Made by a program: the position numbers and the translations under genes. The notes beneath the pieces were generated by a model that made no database searches, had not been told where the DNA came from, and saw only the letters and a program-made list of their open reading frames with translations. 64,000 nt of DNA from Saccharicrinis sp963675435 (GTDB lineage: Bacteria > Bacteroidota > Bacteroidia > Bacteroidales > Marinilabiliaceae): assembly GCA_963675435.1 (NCBI GenBank), contig OY776216.1, forward strand, positions 496,001-560,000, in the 5' to 3' direction. Shown in pieces: positions 1-8,309 of this stretch (position 1 is the first letter of the stretch; each line of letters begins with the position of its first letter).

Positions 1-273
1 GTTTCGCTTGGTGGAGGTAAAATTAAGTTTTCGCATGGTGAAATGACCGCTCCTGCACCTGCAACTAAAATACTAATTGACAAAAAAAACATTCCTGCAC
101 AAACAGGTCCAATCAATATTGAGTTATGTACACCTACAGGTGCTGCAATATTGGCGGCTCTTGAAGTCAACATAGTAGCTTCTGACTTTAATGCTGATAA
201 AATAGCAACAAAGGGATTTTCAAGAGGTAGTAAAGATTTAGATATTCCTCCTTTAGGGATTTACCTGAAATAA
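1..273 (+). CDS. larC: LarC-type nickel-pincer cofactor protein, 3' end (5' cut by window)
   Basis: The reading frame is open from base 1, so the gene starts outside the window. The visible 90 residues carry the LarC (DUF111) hallmarks: a GGG...HG segment, then PAPAT, then a TPTGAAILAAL segment and a GxxRGSKDLDIPP segment. LarC inserts nickel into the pyridinium-dithiocarboxylate precursor of the lactate racemase cofactor. The protein ends at the point where the LarC1 part of full-length LarC normally ends, and a hairpin follows within ten bases, so the LarC2 (CTP-binding) part is absent here. In some lactobacilli LarC1 and LarC2 are joined by frameshifting, but no LarC2 frame follows. The family call is firm; whether the product is active is not known. 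Confidence 0.75.
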   Translation, partial: VSLGGGKIKFSHGEMTAPAPATKILIDKKNIPAQTGPINIELCTPTGAAILAALEVNIVASDFNADKIATKGFSRGSKDLDIPPLGIYLK

Positions 274-281
274 ACAAAAAA

Positions 282-301
282 GGGCTACTCTTAAGTAGCC
301 C
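282..301 (-). terminator. Hairpin terminator between convergent larC and crp-like genes
   Basis: An 8-bp perfect stem (GGGCTACT/AGTAGCCC) has a CTTA loop. The run of A on its left becomes a U tract when read on the minus strand, so it mainly serves the Crp-like gene. It may also stop readthrough from larC. Confidence 0.8.
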
Positions 302-323
302 TATCTATAAAATTTCTTATTTA

Positions 324-1031
324 TTAAACATAAACATTTCCTATTTTTATCAACTTAGGAATATTTAAAAGTTTTATTTTTCTCCCATTTAATTCGATCA
401 GCTTATCTGTTTTAAACTCAGACAACAATCGAATTACAGATTCTGTGGCTGTACCAACCATATTAGCCAACTCTTCACGTGTTAACGAAATCTGTAAGGT
501 ATGATCCTGATCCAACTCAAAAGTATCCATTAATAGTAACAACACTTCTGCTAACCTTTCTCGAACTGTTTTTTGAGCAATATCTGTTAAGAATTTATTT
601 GATTCACCTAATTCTTTACATGTCAACTTCATCAAAGTCATTGAAAAAGTTGGATTCTCCTTTAAAAGACGTTCAAGTATATCACCTGGTAAGTAACAAA
701 GAACCGTTTCCTGAATTACTTTAGTAGTACTACAAGCTAACTCATCGCTAATAACAGATCTAAAACCGATCAAATCACCAGGCTTAGCAAACCTTATAAT
801 TTGCTCTTTACCATCAAAACCGGTTTTAAAAATTTTTAATATCCCCTCAACTACCAAATAAGTACCATTTATTCGGCTCCCCTCATGATATATTGTATTA
901 CCGCGTTTGTGTAACGTGCAATTAATAGATTGATTAACCGATTCAATCTCCTCTTCCGTTAATCCTTTAAAGATATCAAACGAACGTAGATCTATTGGTT
1001 CATTATAAGGAACACTTTGAATGTTCTTCAT
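324..1031 (-). CDS. Crp/Fnr family transcriptional regulator
   Basis: This 235-residue protein has the two-part Crp/Fnr layout. A cyclic-nucleotide-binding-type beta roll lies at about residues 25-135 (with a GxxI...EG...Y.V.EG..K pattern), followed by a long dimer helix. A winged helix-turn-helix lies at about 170-225, where LTREELANMVGTATESVIRLL is the recognition region. There is no cysteine cluster of the FNR Fe-S type, so oxygen sensing by an Fe-S cluster is unlikely. It stands alone on the minus strand and is divergent from the OsmC gene, which it might control. The ligand is not predictable. An adenylate-cyclase-type protein is encoded at 26.4-28.2 kb, but a link is only inference. Confidence 0.85.
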   Translation of the reverse strand: MKNIQSVPYNEPIDLRSFDIFKGLTEEEIESVNQSINCTLHKRGNTIYHEGSRINGTYLVVEGILKIFKTGFDGKEQIIRFAKPGDLIGFRSVISDELACSTTKVIQETVLCYLPGDILERLLKENPTFSMTLMKLTCKELGESNKFLTDIAQKTVRERLAEVLLLLMDTFELDQDHTLQISLTREELANMVGTATESVIRLLSEFKTDKLIELNGRKIKLLNIPKLIKIGNVYV

Positions 1032-1190
1032 TCCCTTTATTTTTTTAAAATCTTTATAAAATCAATGTTAACACACAGTAAAAATAATGTTTTCAATTAT
1101 TCTTCTAAGCATTATTAGAATAATTTACTCAATTTTTTACTAATAACCATATGTATTTGAAATGACAGGCCAAAGATATAAATAAAGATG

Positions 1191-1198
1191 TATATTTG
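1191..1198 (+). promoter_or_regulatory. Bacteroidota -7 promoter element (TATATTTG)
   Basis: The sequence matches the TAnnTTTG consensus of the Bacteroidota primary sigma factor and lies about 31 bases upstream of the OsmC ATG. No good -33 TTTG at the usual distance was seen. Confidence 0.5.
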
Positions 1199-1228
1199 TT
1201 ACAAGTCGTCGAATCTAAATGTTTAAAT

Positions 1229-1648
1229 ATGAAGACAACAATTGATCTGAAGTGGTTAGAAAATATGTCCTTTGAAGCTGACGTTAATGGTCATTCCATC
1301 AGGGTTGATGCAGGAACTGAAAATGGAGGAGATGATTCCGGGGCCAGACCAAAGCCCTTAATGCTAGTAGCTTTAGCTGGTTGTACTGGTATGGATGTTG
1401 TATCAATTTTAAAAAAAATGCGCGTTGAATATGATAAACTGACCATCTCAGTTGAAGCAAATATGCGTGAGGAGCATCCAAAATATTATGATGAAATGAA
1501 AATTATTTATCATTTTGTAGGTAAAGACTTACCTGTAAAAAAAATAGAAAGGGCTGTTGAATTATCTGATGAGCAATACTGCGGTGTTTCTGCACTTTAT
1601 AAAATGGCAATCCCTTTAACTTCTGAAATAAAAATTACTGAAGAATAA
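1229..1648 (+). CDS. OsmC/Ohr family peroxiredoxin-like protein
   Basis: The frame is open from a TTG at 1196, but the ATG at 1229 was chosen because a -7 promoter element ends at 1198 and the protein then begins MKTTIDLKW, giving 139 residues, the usual OsmC length. Two cysteines sit in the family positions: one in LAGCTGMDVVSIL and one in EQYCGVSAL. These form the catalytic pair in OsmC/Ohr proteins that reduce organic hydroperoxides. The sequence resembles the broad OsmC group (YhfA-like) more than Ohr. It is a single-gene unit divergent from the Crp-like regulator and ends in a hairpin shared with the convergent neighbour. Confidence 0.9.
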   Translation: MKTTIDLKWLENMSFEADVNGHSIRVDAGTENGGDDSGARPKPLMLVALAGCTGMDVVSILKKMRVEYDKLTISVEANMREEHPKYYDEMKIIYHFVGKDLPVKKIERAVELSDEQYCGVSALYKMAIPLTSEIKITEE

Positions 1649-1662
1649 TTATAAAAAAACTC

Positions 1663-1694
1663 AGCTCATAGAATCCCACTTATTTCTATGAGCT
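1663..1694 (-). terminator. Terminator hairpin between convergent genes
   Basis: An 11-bp inverted repeat (AGCTCATAGAA/TTCTATGAGCT) has a 10-base loop. A run of seven A on its left gives a U tract on the minus strand, so it ends the nucleosidase-cupin transcript and may also end the OsmC one. Confidence 0.75.
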
Positions 1695-1702
1695 TATAAG
1701 AT

Positions 1703-2770
1703 TTAAGTTAAACGATGAATTACATCGCTACGGCTTGAATATTTTTCAAGAAGACTTTCTCTATCTGCAATTTCAAAATCATCGAATTCAAATCCAGGAC
1801 TAACCGCACAACTAACCAAACAAAAACCACTACTTCCTTTTATTTCTGCTCCGAACCAACTATTAGGTTCAACAGTATATTGCAAACACCCATTAGCCGA
1901 TTCTGATAATTCCACTTTAAGATATTCACCTATAGAATTAATAATATGAATTAAAAGAGGCATCCCTTTATGAAAATACCATACTTCAGGTGATTTGATT
2001 CTGTGAAATTTTGAAACATGATTATCACACAGCAGATAATAAATTGAAGTAAGAGCTGATCTATCTTCAGAAAAATCAGTTGGCAATCCTTTTGATAGTA
2101 ACTTCATATCTGAACGATAAATCTCGTTATACCATCCTCCTTCTGGATGGGCTTTAAGATCTAACTTTTTTATAATATCAGTAGCAACTCTTCCAATATA
2201 ATTCTGGGGAACACTTAATTTATTTTCATTGATAAAAACCTGCAAAATAGCTTGTGCTTCAGCCAATTTATCTTCCCAATGCTGTATGGAGTTCTGCCCA
2301 ATAATGTCAGTTACACACTTTATTGCAACAAAAGGTATTTGATGCGCTTCACAGATTCTTGCCACAGCAAAGGATTCCATCTCAAAAACATCTCCTGTTC
2401 CATCAGCAGTAGTTAAAAAAGTATCTCCGGAATTACATACACTATCAAAAGCCCAACCTTCAAAAAGTCCTGAACGTTCTACTTCATCTGTAAATTCAAC
2501 ATAAAATGGCACTCCAAAATTTTGAAGTTTTTCCATATCTCTATCAACAAACTTACAACATAAGTGAACCGAACCAATCTCATACTCTACAGATCCTGCA
2601 GTACCAATATTTAAAACCACATCCGGATGATGTATATCTATGGCTCTGCTAACCGCAATTGAGGCAGCTACCTTACCTACTCCGGTTTTACAATAATGAA
2701 AATTACAGTTGGGCATATTAACCTGAACACGCTCCTCTTCTACTGCATATACAATAAGTACATTAAGCAT
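1703..2770 (-). CDS. Fusion of MTA/SAH-nucleosidase-like domain and DUF985 (cupin_5) domain
   Basis: Residues 1-185 have the nucleoside phosphorylase/MTA-SAH nucleosidase fold. There is an EEE acidic cluster near residues 11-13, a TGVGKVAAS and NIGTAGS glycine pattern near 29-60, an FEMES ribose-binding segment at 129-133, and an Asp at 155 in the catalytic position (VTD). Residues 200-350 are a complete DUF985/cupin_5 domain with HPEGGWYNEIYRS, SPEVWYFHKG, WFGAE and SCAVSPGFEFDDFE. The two domains are normally separate proteins. The first would release adenine or a related base from a nucleoside; the role of DUF985 cupins is poorly defined. Futalosine hydrolase is an alternative for the first domain. 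The gene is monocistronic. Confidence 0.8.
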   Translation of the reverse strand: MLNVLIVYAVEEERVQVNMPNCNFHYCKTGVGKVAASIAVSRAIDIHHPDVVLNIGTAGSVEYEIGSVHLCCKFVDRDMEKLQNFGVPFYVEFTDEVERSGLFEGWAFDSVCNSGDTFLTTADGTGDVFEMESFAVARICEAHQIPFVAIKCVTDIIGQNSIQHWEDKLAEAQAILQVFINENKLSVPQNYIGRVATDIIKKLDLKAHPEGGWYNEIYRSDMKLLSKGLPTDFSEDRSALTSIYYLLCDNHVSKFHRIKSPEVWYFHKGMPLLIHIINSIGEYLKVELSESANGCLQYTVEPNSWFGAEIKGSSGFCLVSCAVSPGFEFDDFEIADRESLLEKYSSRSDVIHRLT

Positions 2771-2832
2771 ATCTAATTATTTTAATAACTAAAGTACAAC
2801 TTAAGCCATTACAAAAACAAATTATTTAATAC

Positions 2833-2840
2833 TATATTTG
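2833..2840 (+). promoter_or_regulatory. -7 promoter element (TATATTTG) before the methyltransferase gene
   Basis: This is a perfect TAnnTTTG match. If it is used, transcription would start a few bases after the ATG at 2842, which would favour the in-frame ATG at 2878 as the true start. Confidence 0.4.
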
Positions 2841-2841
2841 A

Positions 2842-3615
2842 ATGATAGAATCAGCAAATCGAAAATATTCTTTTACAATGTCCATATTCTTATATTTAAA
2901 CCTTCTTATTTTAAATATTGTTATTTGGCTGATACTTAGTTACTTTTGGAGTCAGTGGAATTTCAAAATCTTTAAACCGTTTAATTGGCTTGAAGCCAAA
3001 AAGCAAAAAGCTATACCCAATAAAATATTAAAGCTCGAACGTATTTTTAAAGATAGAAATCGTTTTTATACTATATGGTTTGAGTTAAACAGAATAAGTT
3101 CTCAACAAATTGAAGGTGATCTTGCTGAAGTAGGTGTATATAAAGGAGAAACAGCCACAGTAATTCATCATTTATTGCCAGAAAGACAACTCTTTCTTTT
3201 CGATAGTTTTACTGGTTTACCTAAACAAGTTATTCGCGAAGATTGTGATGGAACAGTTCGCCCTCAAACAGTAAATTTTGGTTCTACAAGTAAAAACGAA
3301 GTCGAAAAATATATACAAGGAAACAATAACATAAAAATTATGGAAGGTATTTTCCCTGAAACAGCCAAAGACCTTAATAACACATTTGCCTTTGTTCACC
3401 TGGATGCAGATTTATACCAATCCACTATTGATGGCCTAAACTTCTTTTATCCTAAATTATCCCCAGGGGGATCGATATTAATTCATGATTACAACCACAA
3501 TTGGGATGGAGTAAAAAAAGCAGTTGACGAGTTTGAGAAAACAATTCCAGAACAATTTTCACACCTAATGGATATGTATGGTTCGGTTCTTTTAATTAAA
3601 AATAAACCTAGCTAA
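2842..3615 (+). CDS. TylF/MycF-family SAM-dependent methyltransferase, membrane-anchored
   Basis: The protein begins with one hydrophobic helix (about residues 14-37), which probably anchors it in the inner membrane. The rest is a TylF-type (macrocin O-methyltransferase family) fold. EVGVYKGETATVIHHL is the SAM-binding motif I, LFLFDSFTGLP follows, and HLDADLYQST...L..GG.I..HDYN carries the metal-binding acidic residues. Such enzymes methylate sugar hydroxyls in polysaccharides or antibiotics. No sugar biosynthesis genes are adjacent, so the substrate is unknown. The start at 2842 is uncertain because of the overlapping promoter element; a start at 2878 still keeps the anchor. The next gene begins 13 bases after the stop and may be co-transcribed. 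Confidence 0.85.
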   Translation: MIESANRKYSFTMSIFLYLNLLILNIVIWLILSYFWSQWNFKIFKPFNWLEAKKQKAIPNKILKLERIFKDRNRFYTIWFELNRISSQQIEGDLAEVGVYKGETATVIHHLLPERQLFLFDSFTGLPKQVIREDCDGTVRPQTVNFGSTSKNEVEKYIQGNNNIKIMEGIFPETAKDLNNTFAFVHLDADLYQSTIDGLNFFYPKLSPGGSILIHDYNHNWDGVKKAVDEFEKTIPEQFSHLMDMYGSVLLIKNKPS

Positions 3616-3628
3616 ATCAATTAGTATA

Positions 3629-5908
3629 ATGAGTAAATTTCTTCCTACCCTTTTCTGTCTAATCATTTTTCCGGTATTATTATCGGCTCAGGATTCTGTA
3701 CCCAACAACAACTACCGTCCTAAAATCGGACTTGTTTTGAGTGGTGGTGGAGCTAAAGGCATGGCGCACATTGGAGCACTTAAAGTTATTGAAGAACTCG
3801 GTATAAGACCCGATTATATAACTGGTACAAGTATGGGGAGCATTATGGGAGGACTGTATTCCATTGGTTACAAAGCAAACGAACTTGATTCTATTGTTAG
3901 AATTATTGACTGGAGTAAAATGCTAAGTGACCAAATCCCCCTATCAAATGTGGTTCCTGAAGAAAAATACTACTATCGCAGATACCTATTTAAATTTGAC
4001 TTGACTAAAAGGGGACCAGTTCTTCCGGCCGGAGTAGTTATTGGACAAGGAATATCAGAAGAAATGAATTACCTCACCTGGCATATTGCTGGTGTAAATA
4101 AATTTGATGATTATCCTATACCATTTAGATGTGTAGCTTCTGATCTAATTTCTGGCGAACCTTACATCTTTGATTCTGGTAATTTATCTACAGCCATGCG
4201 TGCCAGTATGGCAATACCTTCTGCTTTTTCACCAGTGCTGCTTGATAGCATGTTATTGGTTGACGGAGGGGTATTAAATAACATGCCTATTAAAGCATGT
4301 AAAGATATGGGAGCTGATATTATTATTGCTGTGAATGTTGGCACAAAAGAACATCCCAAAATTGAAGACTTTAAAACCATTGGTGATATTCTAATGGGAT
4401 CAGCGATGATTCGATCTAACTACGAAACCAAACAATCGGCTGATTTAATTGACATTATGATTGAACCGGCATTAGATGATTATAGTAGTGCCAGTTTTCT
4501 TAACGGTAATGAAATTATTGAATTAGGAGAAATTGCCGCAAGAGAAAAATATGTAGAGCTTAGCAACTTAGCAGATTTTATAAATCAATTTCCAAAAAAA
4601 GAAAACATAAAAATACCAACTAACCTACAACAACTTTATATTGAAGACATTAAAGTTGAAGGTTTAAAACGATTAAATAAGCAATTTATCTTAGGAAAAT
4701 TTGGATTAGAAAAAAGGCACTCTTATACAAAAAAAGATATCGAAGAAGGATTACATTTATTAATGGGAACAAGGTATATCGACAATGTAAACTATGAATT
4801 AGAACTTGGTAATCATGGCTACATCATTACATTAAAACCAACCGAAGCTTTTCCTAGTAAATACAACTTCTCAATACATTATGACAATGTTTATAAAGCA
4901 AGTGCTATTTTTAATATCGCCATGCGAAATTATATCATCAGAGGATCGAGCTTTAAATTCTCAAGTGAGGTTTCTGAATATCCACAAATTAACAGTGAAT
5001 ACATCGATTATATAGGTCATAAACAAAAAACAGGAGGCTACATCAATGCTCACTGGGAGCTAAGTCCAATACCCTATATTAAAGATAATGGTGAAGAAGT
5101 AGGAAACTTTAATCAACATACAACTATATTTGAAGGAGGATTACTAGTTTCTCCAAATGAAAAACGGATGATAAAATTTGGGGCTTTCTATAAAAGACTA
5201 ACCAGCAATTCTGCAGGAGGCATCATTGATATCTTAATTGAAGACGTAGACAAGGTTGGTAATCAATTTTGGGGTTTAAACCTTAAATACATTAAAAATT
5301 CATTGAATAAACAATTCTTTCCAACAATGGGAAATACTTTTAATGTTGACATTGAATATCCTTTAGGATTTAGATCTATTTACAAAGGTTCTCAGGAATC
5401 AAAAGAGCTTTTAGCAGATTATATTGAATCACCAAATGAAAGTTACTTGAAGCTTTTAATCTCGTTTAAACATCATTTACCTCTATCTTCTAAACTTAAC
5501 TTTTCATACTATGCCTCTATTGGGGGTGCAACAAAGGATATGATTAGTACTCAATATTTTACGTTCGGAGGACTGGAATCAATCAAAAGATATCAAGACA
5601 CTCCTTTTATTGGATTAACCACCAGAGAAATATCCGCTCAACAATTTATTATGGGAAGTTTAAATTTTAGATATGAAGTACTAAACAACCTTTATCTTAA
5701 ACTAAGTGGAAATATTATAGACTATAAAACGAATTATGATGACTTAAGTTTTGGAGCTTTAAATAATTTAGGCTCTGATGATGTTGTAATAGGTGGTGGA
5801 ATCTCTGTTTCTTATCAATCTATTATTGGTCCAATTGAAGTTGGTTATGGAAGAAACTCTATTCACAATAAAAACAGATGGTACTTTACAGCAGGCTTCC
5901 CTTTTTAA
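3629..5908 (+). CDS. Patatin-like phospholipase with POTRA and outer-membrane beta-barrel (PlpD type)
   Basis: A signal peptide (about residues 1-20, ending LLSA/QDS) leads into a patatin domain. It has the oxyanion loop SGGGAKG near 38-44, nucleophile Ser68 in GTSMGS and catalytic Asp212 in VDGG, so the Ser-Asp dyad is intact. After about residue 335 comes a POTRA-like segment (IEDIKVEGLKRLNKQFI). A C-terminal half rich in alternating beta strands ends in phenylalanine (AGFPF), as expected for a BamA/TpsB-type barrel. The family is known as PlpD-like type Vd autotransporters, which carry a lipase domain at the cell surface or in the periplasm. At 759 residues it matches the usual length of the Bacteroidota form. 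Confidence 0.9.
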   Translation: MSKFLPTLFCLIIFPVLLSAQDSVPNNNYRPKIGLVLSGGGAKGMAHIGALKVIEELGIRPDYITGTSMGSIMGGLYSIGYKANELDSIVRIIDWSKMLSDQIPLSNVVPEEKYYYRRYLFKFDLTKRGPVLPAGVVIGQGISEEMNYLTWHIAGVNKFDDYPIPFRCVASDLISGEPYIFDSGNLSTAMRASMAIPSAFSPVLLDSMLLVDGGVLNNMPIKACKDMGADIIIAVNVGTKEHPKIEDFKTIGDILMGSAMIRSNYETKQSADLIDIMIEPALDDYSSASFLNGNEIIELGEIAAREKYVELSNLADFINQFPKKENIKIPTNLQQLYIEDIKVEGLKRLNKQFILGKFGLEKRHSYTKKDIEEGLHLLMGTRYIDNVNYELELGNHGYIITLKPTEAFPSKYNFSIHYDNVYKASAIFNIAMRNYIIRGSSFKFSSEVSEYPQINSEYIDYIGHKQKTGGYINAHWELSPIPYIKDNGEEVGNFNQHTTIFEGGLLVSPNEKRMIKFGAFYKRLTSNSAGGIIDILIEDVDKVGNQFWGLNLKYIKNSLNKQFFPTMGNTFNVDIEYPLGFRSIYKGSQESKELLADYIESPNESYLKLLISFKHHLPLSSKLNFSYYASIGGATKDMISTQYFTFGGLESIKRYQDTPFIGLTTREISAQQFIMGSLNFRYEVLNNLYLKLSGNIIDYKTNYDDLSFGALNNLGSDDVVIGGGISVSYQSIIGPIEVGYGRNSIHNKNRWYFTAGFPF

Positions 5909-5949
5909 ACTTTTTTCTTTTTGTTCTGTTTTGATTCAAAAGACAATAA

Positions 5950-6588
5950 ATGAACAGAGACCTATCAAAAATAAGAAGCGACTATATTAAAAAATCACTC
6001 TCCGAAAGTGACTTTAATAAGAATCCAATCATTCATTTTAAAGAATGGCTAAATGAGGCTATTGAAGAAAATGTACCAGAGCCAACAGCAATGACCCTTT
6101 CCACGGTTTCTCCAGATGGCAGACCATCGAGTAGAATTGTATTACTTAAGAATATTGATGATAATAATGGTTTTTATTTTTACACGAATTACTCAAGTAA
6201 AAAAGGGTTGCACCTGAATAAAAATTCATTTGCAGCTTTAAATTTCTTTTGGCCCGGTTTAGAACGCCAAATTCGAATAGAAGGATATATTAAAAAATTA
6301 AGCTCGGAAGAAAACAACGAATATTTTTATTCACGCCCAGTTGATAGTCAGATAAGTGCTGTTATTTCTCCACAAAGTAAAGTAATATCACAAAGACAAG
6401 ATCTACTTGATAGATATAACAGACTTAAGAATTCCAACACAAAAATTGTTAGACCTGAACATTGGGGAGGTTATGCTTTACAACCAGATGAAATAGAATT
6501 TTGGCAAGGACGAGCTGGCAGGCTACACGATCGAATCAGATTCAAATTCACAGATCAACAATGGTTTAAAGAACGATTGGCACCATAA
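5950..6588 (+). CDS. pdxH: Pyridoxamine 5'-phosphate oxidase
   Basis: The 212-residue protein is full length for PdxH, which uses FMN and oxygen to convert pyridoxine or pyridoxamine phosphate to pyridoxal phosphate. Family segments are present in order: AMTLSTVSPDGRPSSRIVLLK, FYFYTNYSSKKG, a FFWPGLERQIRIEG strand, the SRP...QSKVI segment, and the C-terminal WGGYALQP...EFWQG..GRLHDR motif that binds FMN and substrate phosphate. The start ATG at 5950 follows the upstream gene by 41 bases. An oxygen-using enzyme points to at least microaerobic tolerance. Confidence 0.95.
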   Translation: MNRDLSKIRSDYIKKSLSESDFNKNPIIHFKEWLNEAIEENVPEPTAMTLSTVSPDGRPSSRIVLLKNIDDNNGFYFYTNYSSKKGLHLNKNSFAALNFFWPGLERQIRIEGYIKKLSSEENNEYFYSRPVDSQISAVISPQSKVISQRQDLLDRYNRLKNSNTKIVRPEHWGGYALQPDEIEFWQGRAGRLHDRIRFKFTDQQWFKERLAP

Positions 6589-6592
6589 AAAA

Positions 6593-6617
6593 AGAGGCTA
6601 CCCAAAAGATAGCCTCT
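6593..6617 (-). terminator. Terminator hairpin between pdxH and the CoA-transferase gene
   Basis: An 8-bp stem (AGAGGCTA/TAGCCTCT) has a 9-base loop. A run of seven A on its left forms the U tract on the minus strand. Confidence 0.8.
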
Positions 6618-6651
6618 CAAATATTATTGGGATATAAAACGTAATGTTTTA

Positions 6652-7950
6652 TTATTTCACAAAGTGAAAGTGAGAACCATAACGCTCAAATGCAGCCTTA
6701 TCAAGAGTCTCTTGATGATCTGGATGAGCAACAGAGATGATTAATTTAGCTCTCTCTTGTAATGATTTACCATATAAATTAACTGCTCCAAACTCAGTAA
6801 CAAACCAGTGCATATTTGAACGAGTGGTAACAACACCAGATCCTGGTAATAAGATTGGAGAAATTTTTGATAATCCTTTAGCTGTTATTGAAGGCATTGC
6901 AATAATTGGCTTACCCCCTTCAGAATATCCAGCTCCACGGATAAAGTCAATTTGACCACCTACTCCAGAATAAAACTTAGTTCCTATAGAATCAGCACAA
7001 ACCTGACCTGTAATATCAATAGATAATGCAGAGTTAATAGCTGTTACTTTATGGTTTTTACGGATAACCTCAACACTATTGGTGTGTTTCACATCCATCA
7101 TAGCAACCATTGGGTTATCATCAACGAATTCATACAATTTTTTAGAACCCATTAAGAAAGATGCTACCATCTTTCCTTTATCAATTTGCTTACGTTTTCC
7201 GTTTACAACTCCTTTTTCAACCAAAGGAAGAATACCATCAGCAAACATTTCAGTATGAACACCTAAATCTTTGTGGTTTCCTAATTGAGCTAATACAGCA
7301 TTTGGAATACCTCCAATACCCATTTGAAGACACGCACCATCTTCAATTAACTCAGCAACGTTCTTACCAATTTGAATATCTGTATCACATAATTCACCCA
7401 TTTCGTGAACGTACAGTGGACTATCATCCTCAACAAAGTAATCAATCTCACTCATTGAAATCATAGCATCTCCCCACGCACGTGGTACATTAGGATTAAC
7501 AGCAGCAATTACAACATCAGCACTTTCAATTGCAGCAAGTGTAGCATCAACTGAAGTACCTAAAGAAACAAAACCATGTTTATCTGGTGTTGAAACCATT
7601 ACCATAGCCACATTTACTTTCAAGTAACCTTCACGAATTAACTTTTGAGTTTCACTCAAGAAAACAGGAATATAATCAGCATAACCAGCTTGAGTTTGTT
7701 TACGAAGATTTGCTCCTACGAAAAATTGCTCAGAAACAAAAGTTCCTTCAAACTCTGGATCTGCAAAATCAACTTTATTTTCAATATGAATATGTTGAAC
7801 TTTTACATCACTGAATTCTTTTCTGCGACCACGTTCAACCATCGCTTTAATTAAAATATGAGGAGTTACCGCAACACTACTTAAATGTACTCTGTCTCCT
7901 GATTTAATAACCTTAACTGCTTCTTCTGCACTTACACTTTTATACTGCAT
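6652..7950 (-). CDS. Acetyl-CoA hydrolase/transferase family (4-hydroxybutyrate/butyryl-CoA:acetate CoA-transferase type)
   Basis: The protein of 432 residues fits the Cat1/4-hydroxybutyrate CoA-transferase family, which moves CoA between an acyl-CoA and a free carboxylate such as acetate through a glutamyl-CoA intermediate. The predicted catalytic Glu is E234 in GVHTEMFADG, preceded by the nucleotide-binding-like GIGGIPNAVL. The CoA-site motif SGVGGQIDFIRGA is near residue 330. It is a single gene with a terminator behind it. A role in short-chain fatty acid or succinate/propionate energy metabolism is likely, but the exact acyl substrate cannot be read from the sequence. Confidence 0.88.
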   Translation of the reverse strand: MQYKSVSAEEAVKVIKSGDRVHLSSVAVTPHILIKAMVERGRRKEFSDVKVQHIHIENKVDFADPEFEGTFVSEQFFVGANLRKQTQAGYADYIPVFLSETQKLIREGYLKVNVAMVMVSTPDKHGFVSLGTSVDATLAAIESADVVIAAVNPNVPRAWGDAMISMSEIDYFVEDDSPLYVHEMGELCDTDIQIGKNVAELIEDGACLQMGIGGIPNAVLAQLGNHKDLGVHTEMFADGILPLVEKGVVNGKRKQIDKGKMVASFLMGSKKLYEFVDDNPMVAMMDVKHTNSVEVIRKNHKVTAINSALSIDITGQVCADSIGTKFYSGVGGQIDFIRGAGYSEGGKPIIAMPSITAKGLSKISPILLPGSGVVTTRSNMHWFVTEFGAVNLYGKSLQERAKLIISVAHPDHQETLDKAAFERYGSHFHFVK

Positions 7951-8285
7951 GTTTTCTTATTTAGAGATATTTTTCTTTAATCTTAAAATGATGTGCGAAA
8001 TTACAATATTTTGATTAAAGTAAAGAGCAGAAAAATGTATTCTACAACATATTAGTAACATTTATAAATATAAATATTTTTAACTGATATACTGACAATA
8101 ACGATTACCTATTAAACCCGTGTGTATTTTTTTATTTAGACCTTAATACTTTATCCATTACCTGATGCTATTTAAATAAATTTTGAACACAAATTAATAA
8201 TTTACATCTATTGCAGATCCTTAAATTGAATACGAGAAAACATTATTAATACTTGGAAGATCACTCTAAAAAAATATCTAAACAC
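7951..8285. other. Intergenic region of about 335 bp, no gene seen
   Basis: This AT-rich stretch has stop codons in all frames and no recognisable RNA. Its left end holds the likely promoter of the CoA-transferase gene. Its right end runs into the decayed esterase gene. Confidence 0.6.
7996..8003 (-). promoter_or_regulatory. -7-like element TAATTTCG for the CoA-transferase gene
   Basis: Read on the minus strand the sequence is TAATTTCGCAC, one base off the TAnnTTTG consensus. It is identical over eleven bases to the element ahead of rluF at 9391. It lies about 45 bases upstream of the start codon. Confidence 0.45.
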
Positions 8286-8309
8286 ATGAAAATAAATTTT
8301 TCATGTGTT
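8281..8309 (+). repeat. 12-bp perfect inverted repeat followed by a T run, over a start codon
   Basis: AACACATGAAAA and TTTTCATGTGTT pair perfectly around a 5-base TAAAT loop and are followed by eight or more T. The shape is that of an intrinsic terminator, but the left arm contains the ATG of the decayed esterase gene. It could be chance, a terminator, or a hairpin that hides the start codon. Confidence 0.5.

Noticed and set aside
1703..2770. Naming the nucleosidase domain as futalosine hydrolase (mqnB)
   Set aside because: No other menaquinone-futalosine gene is near and the VTD segment resembles MTA/SAH nucleosidases at least as well; kept as an alternative only.
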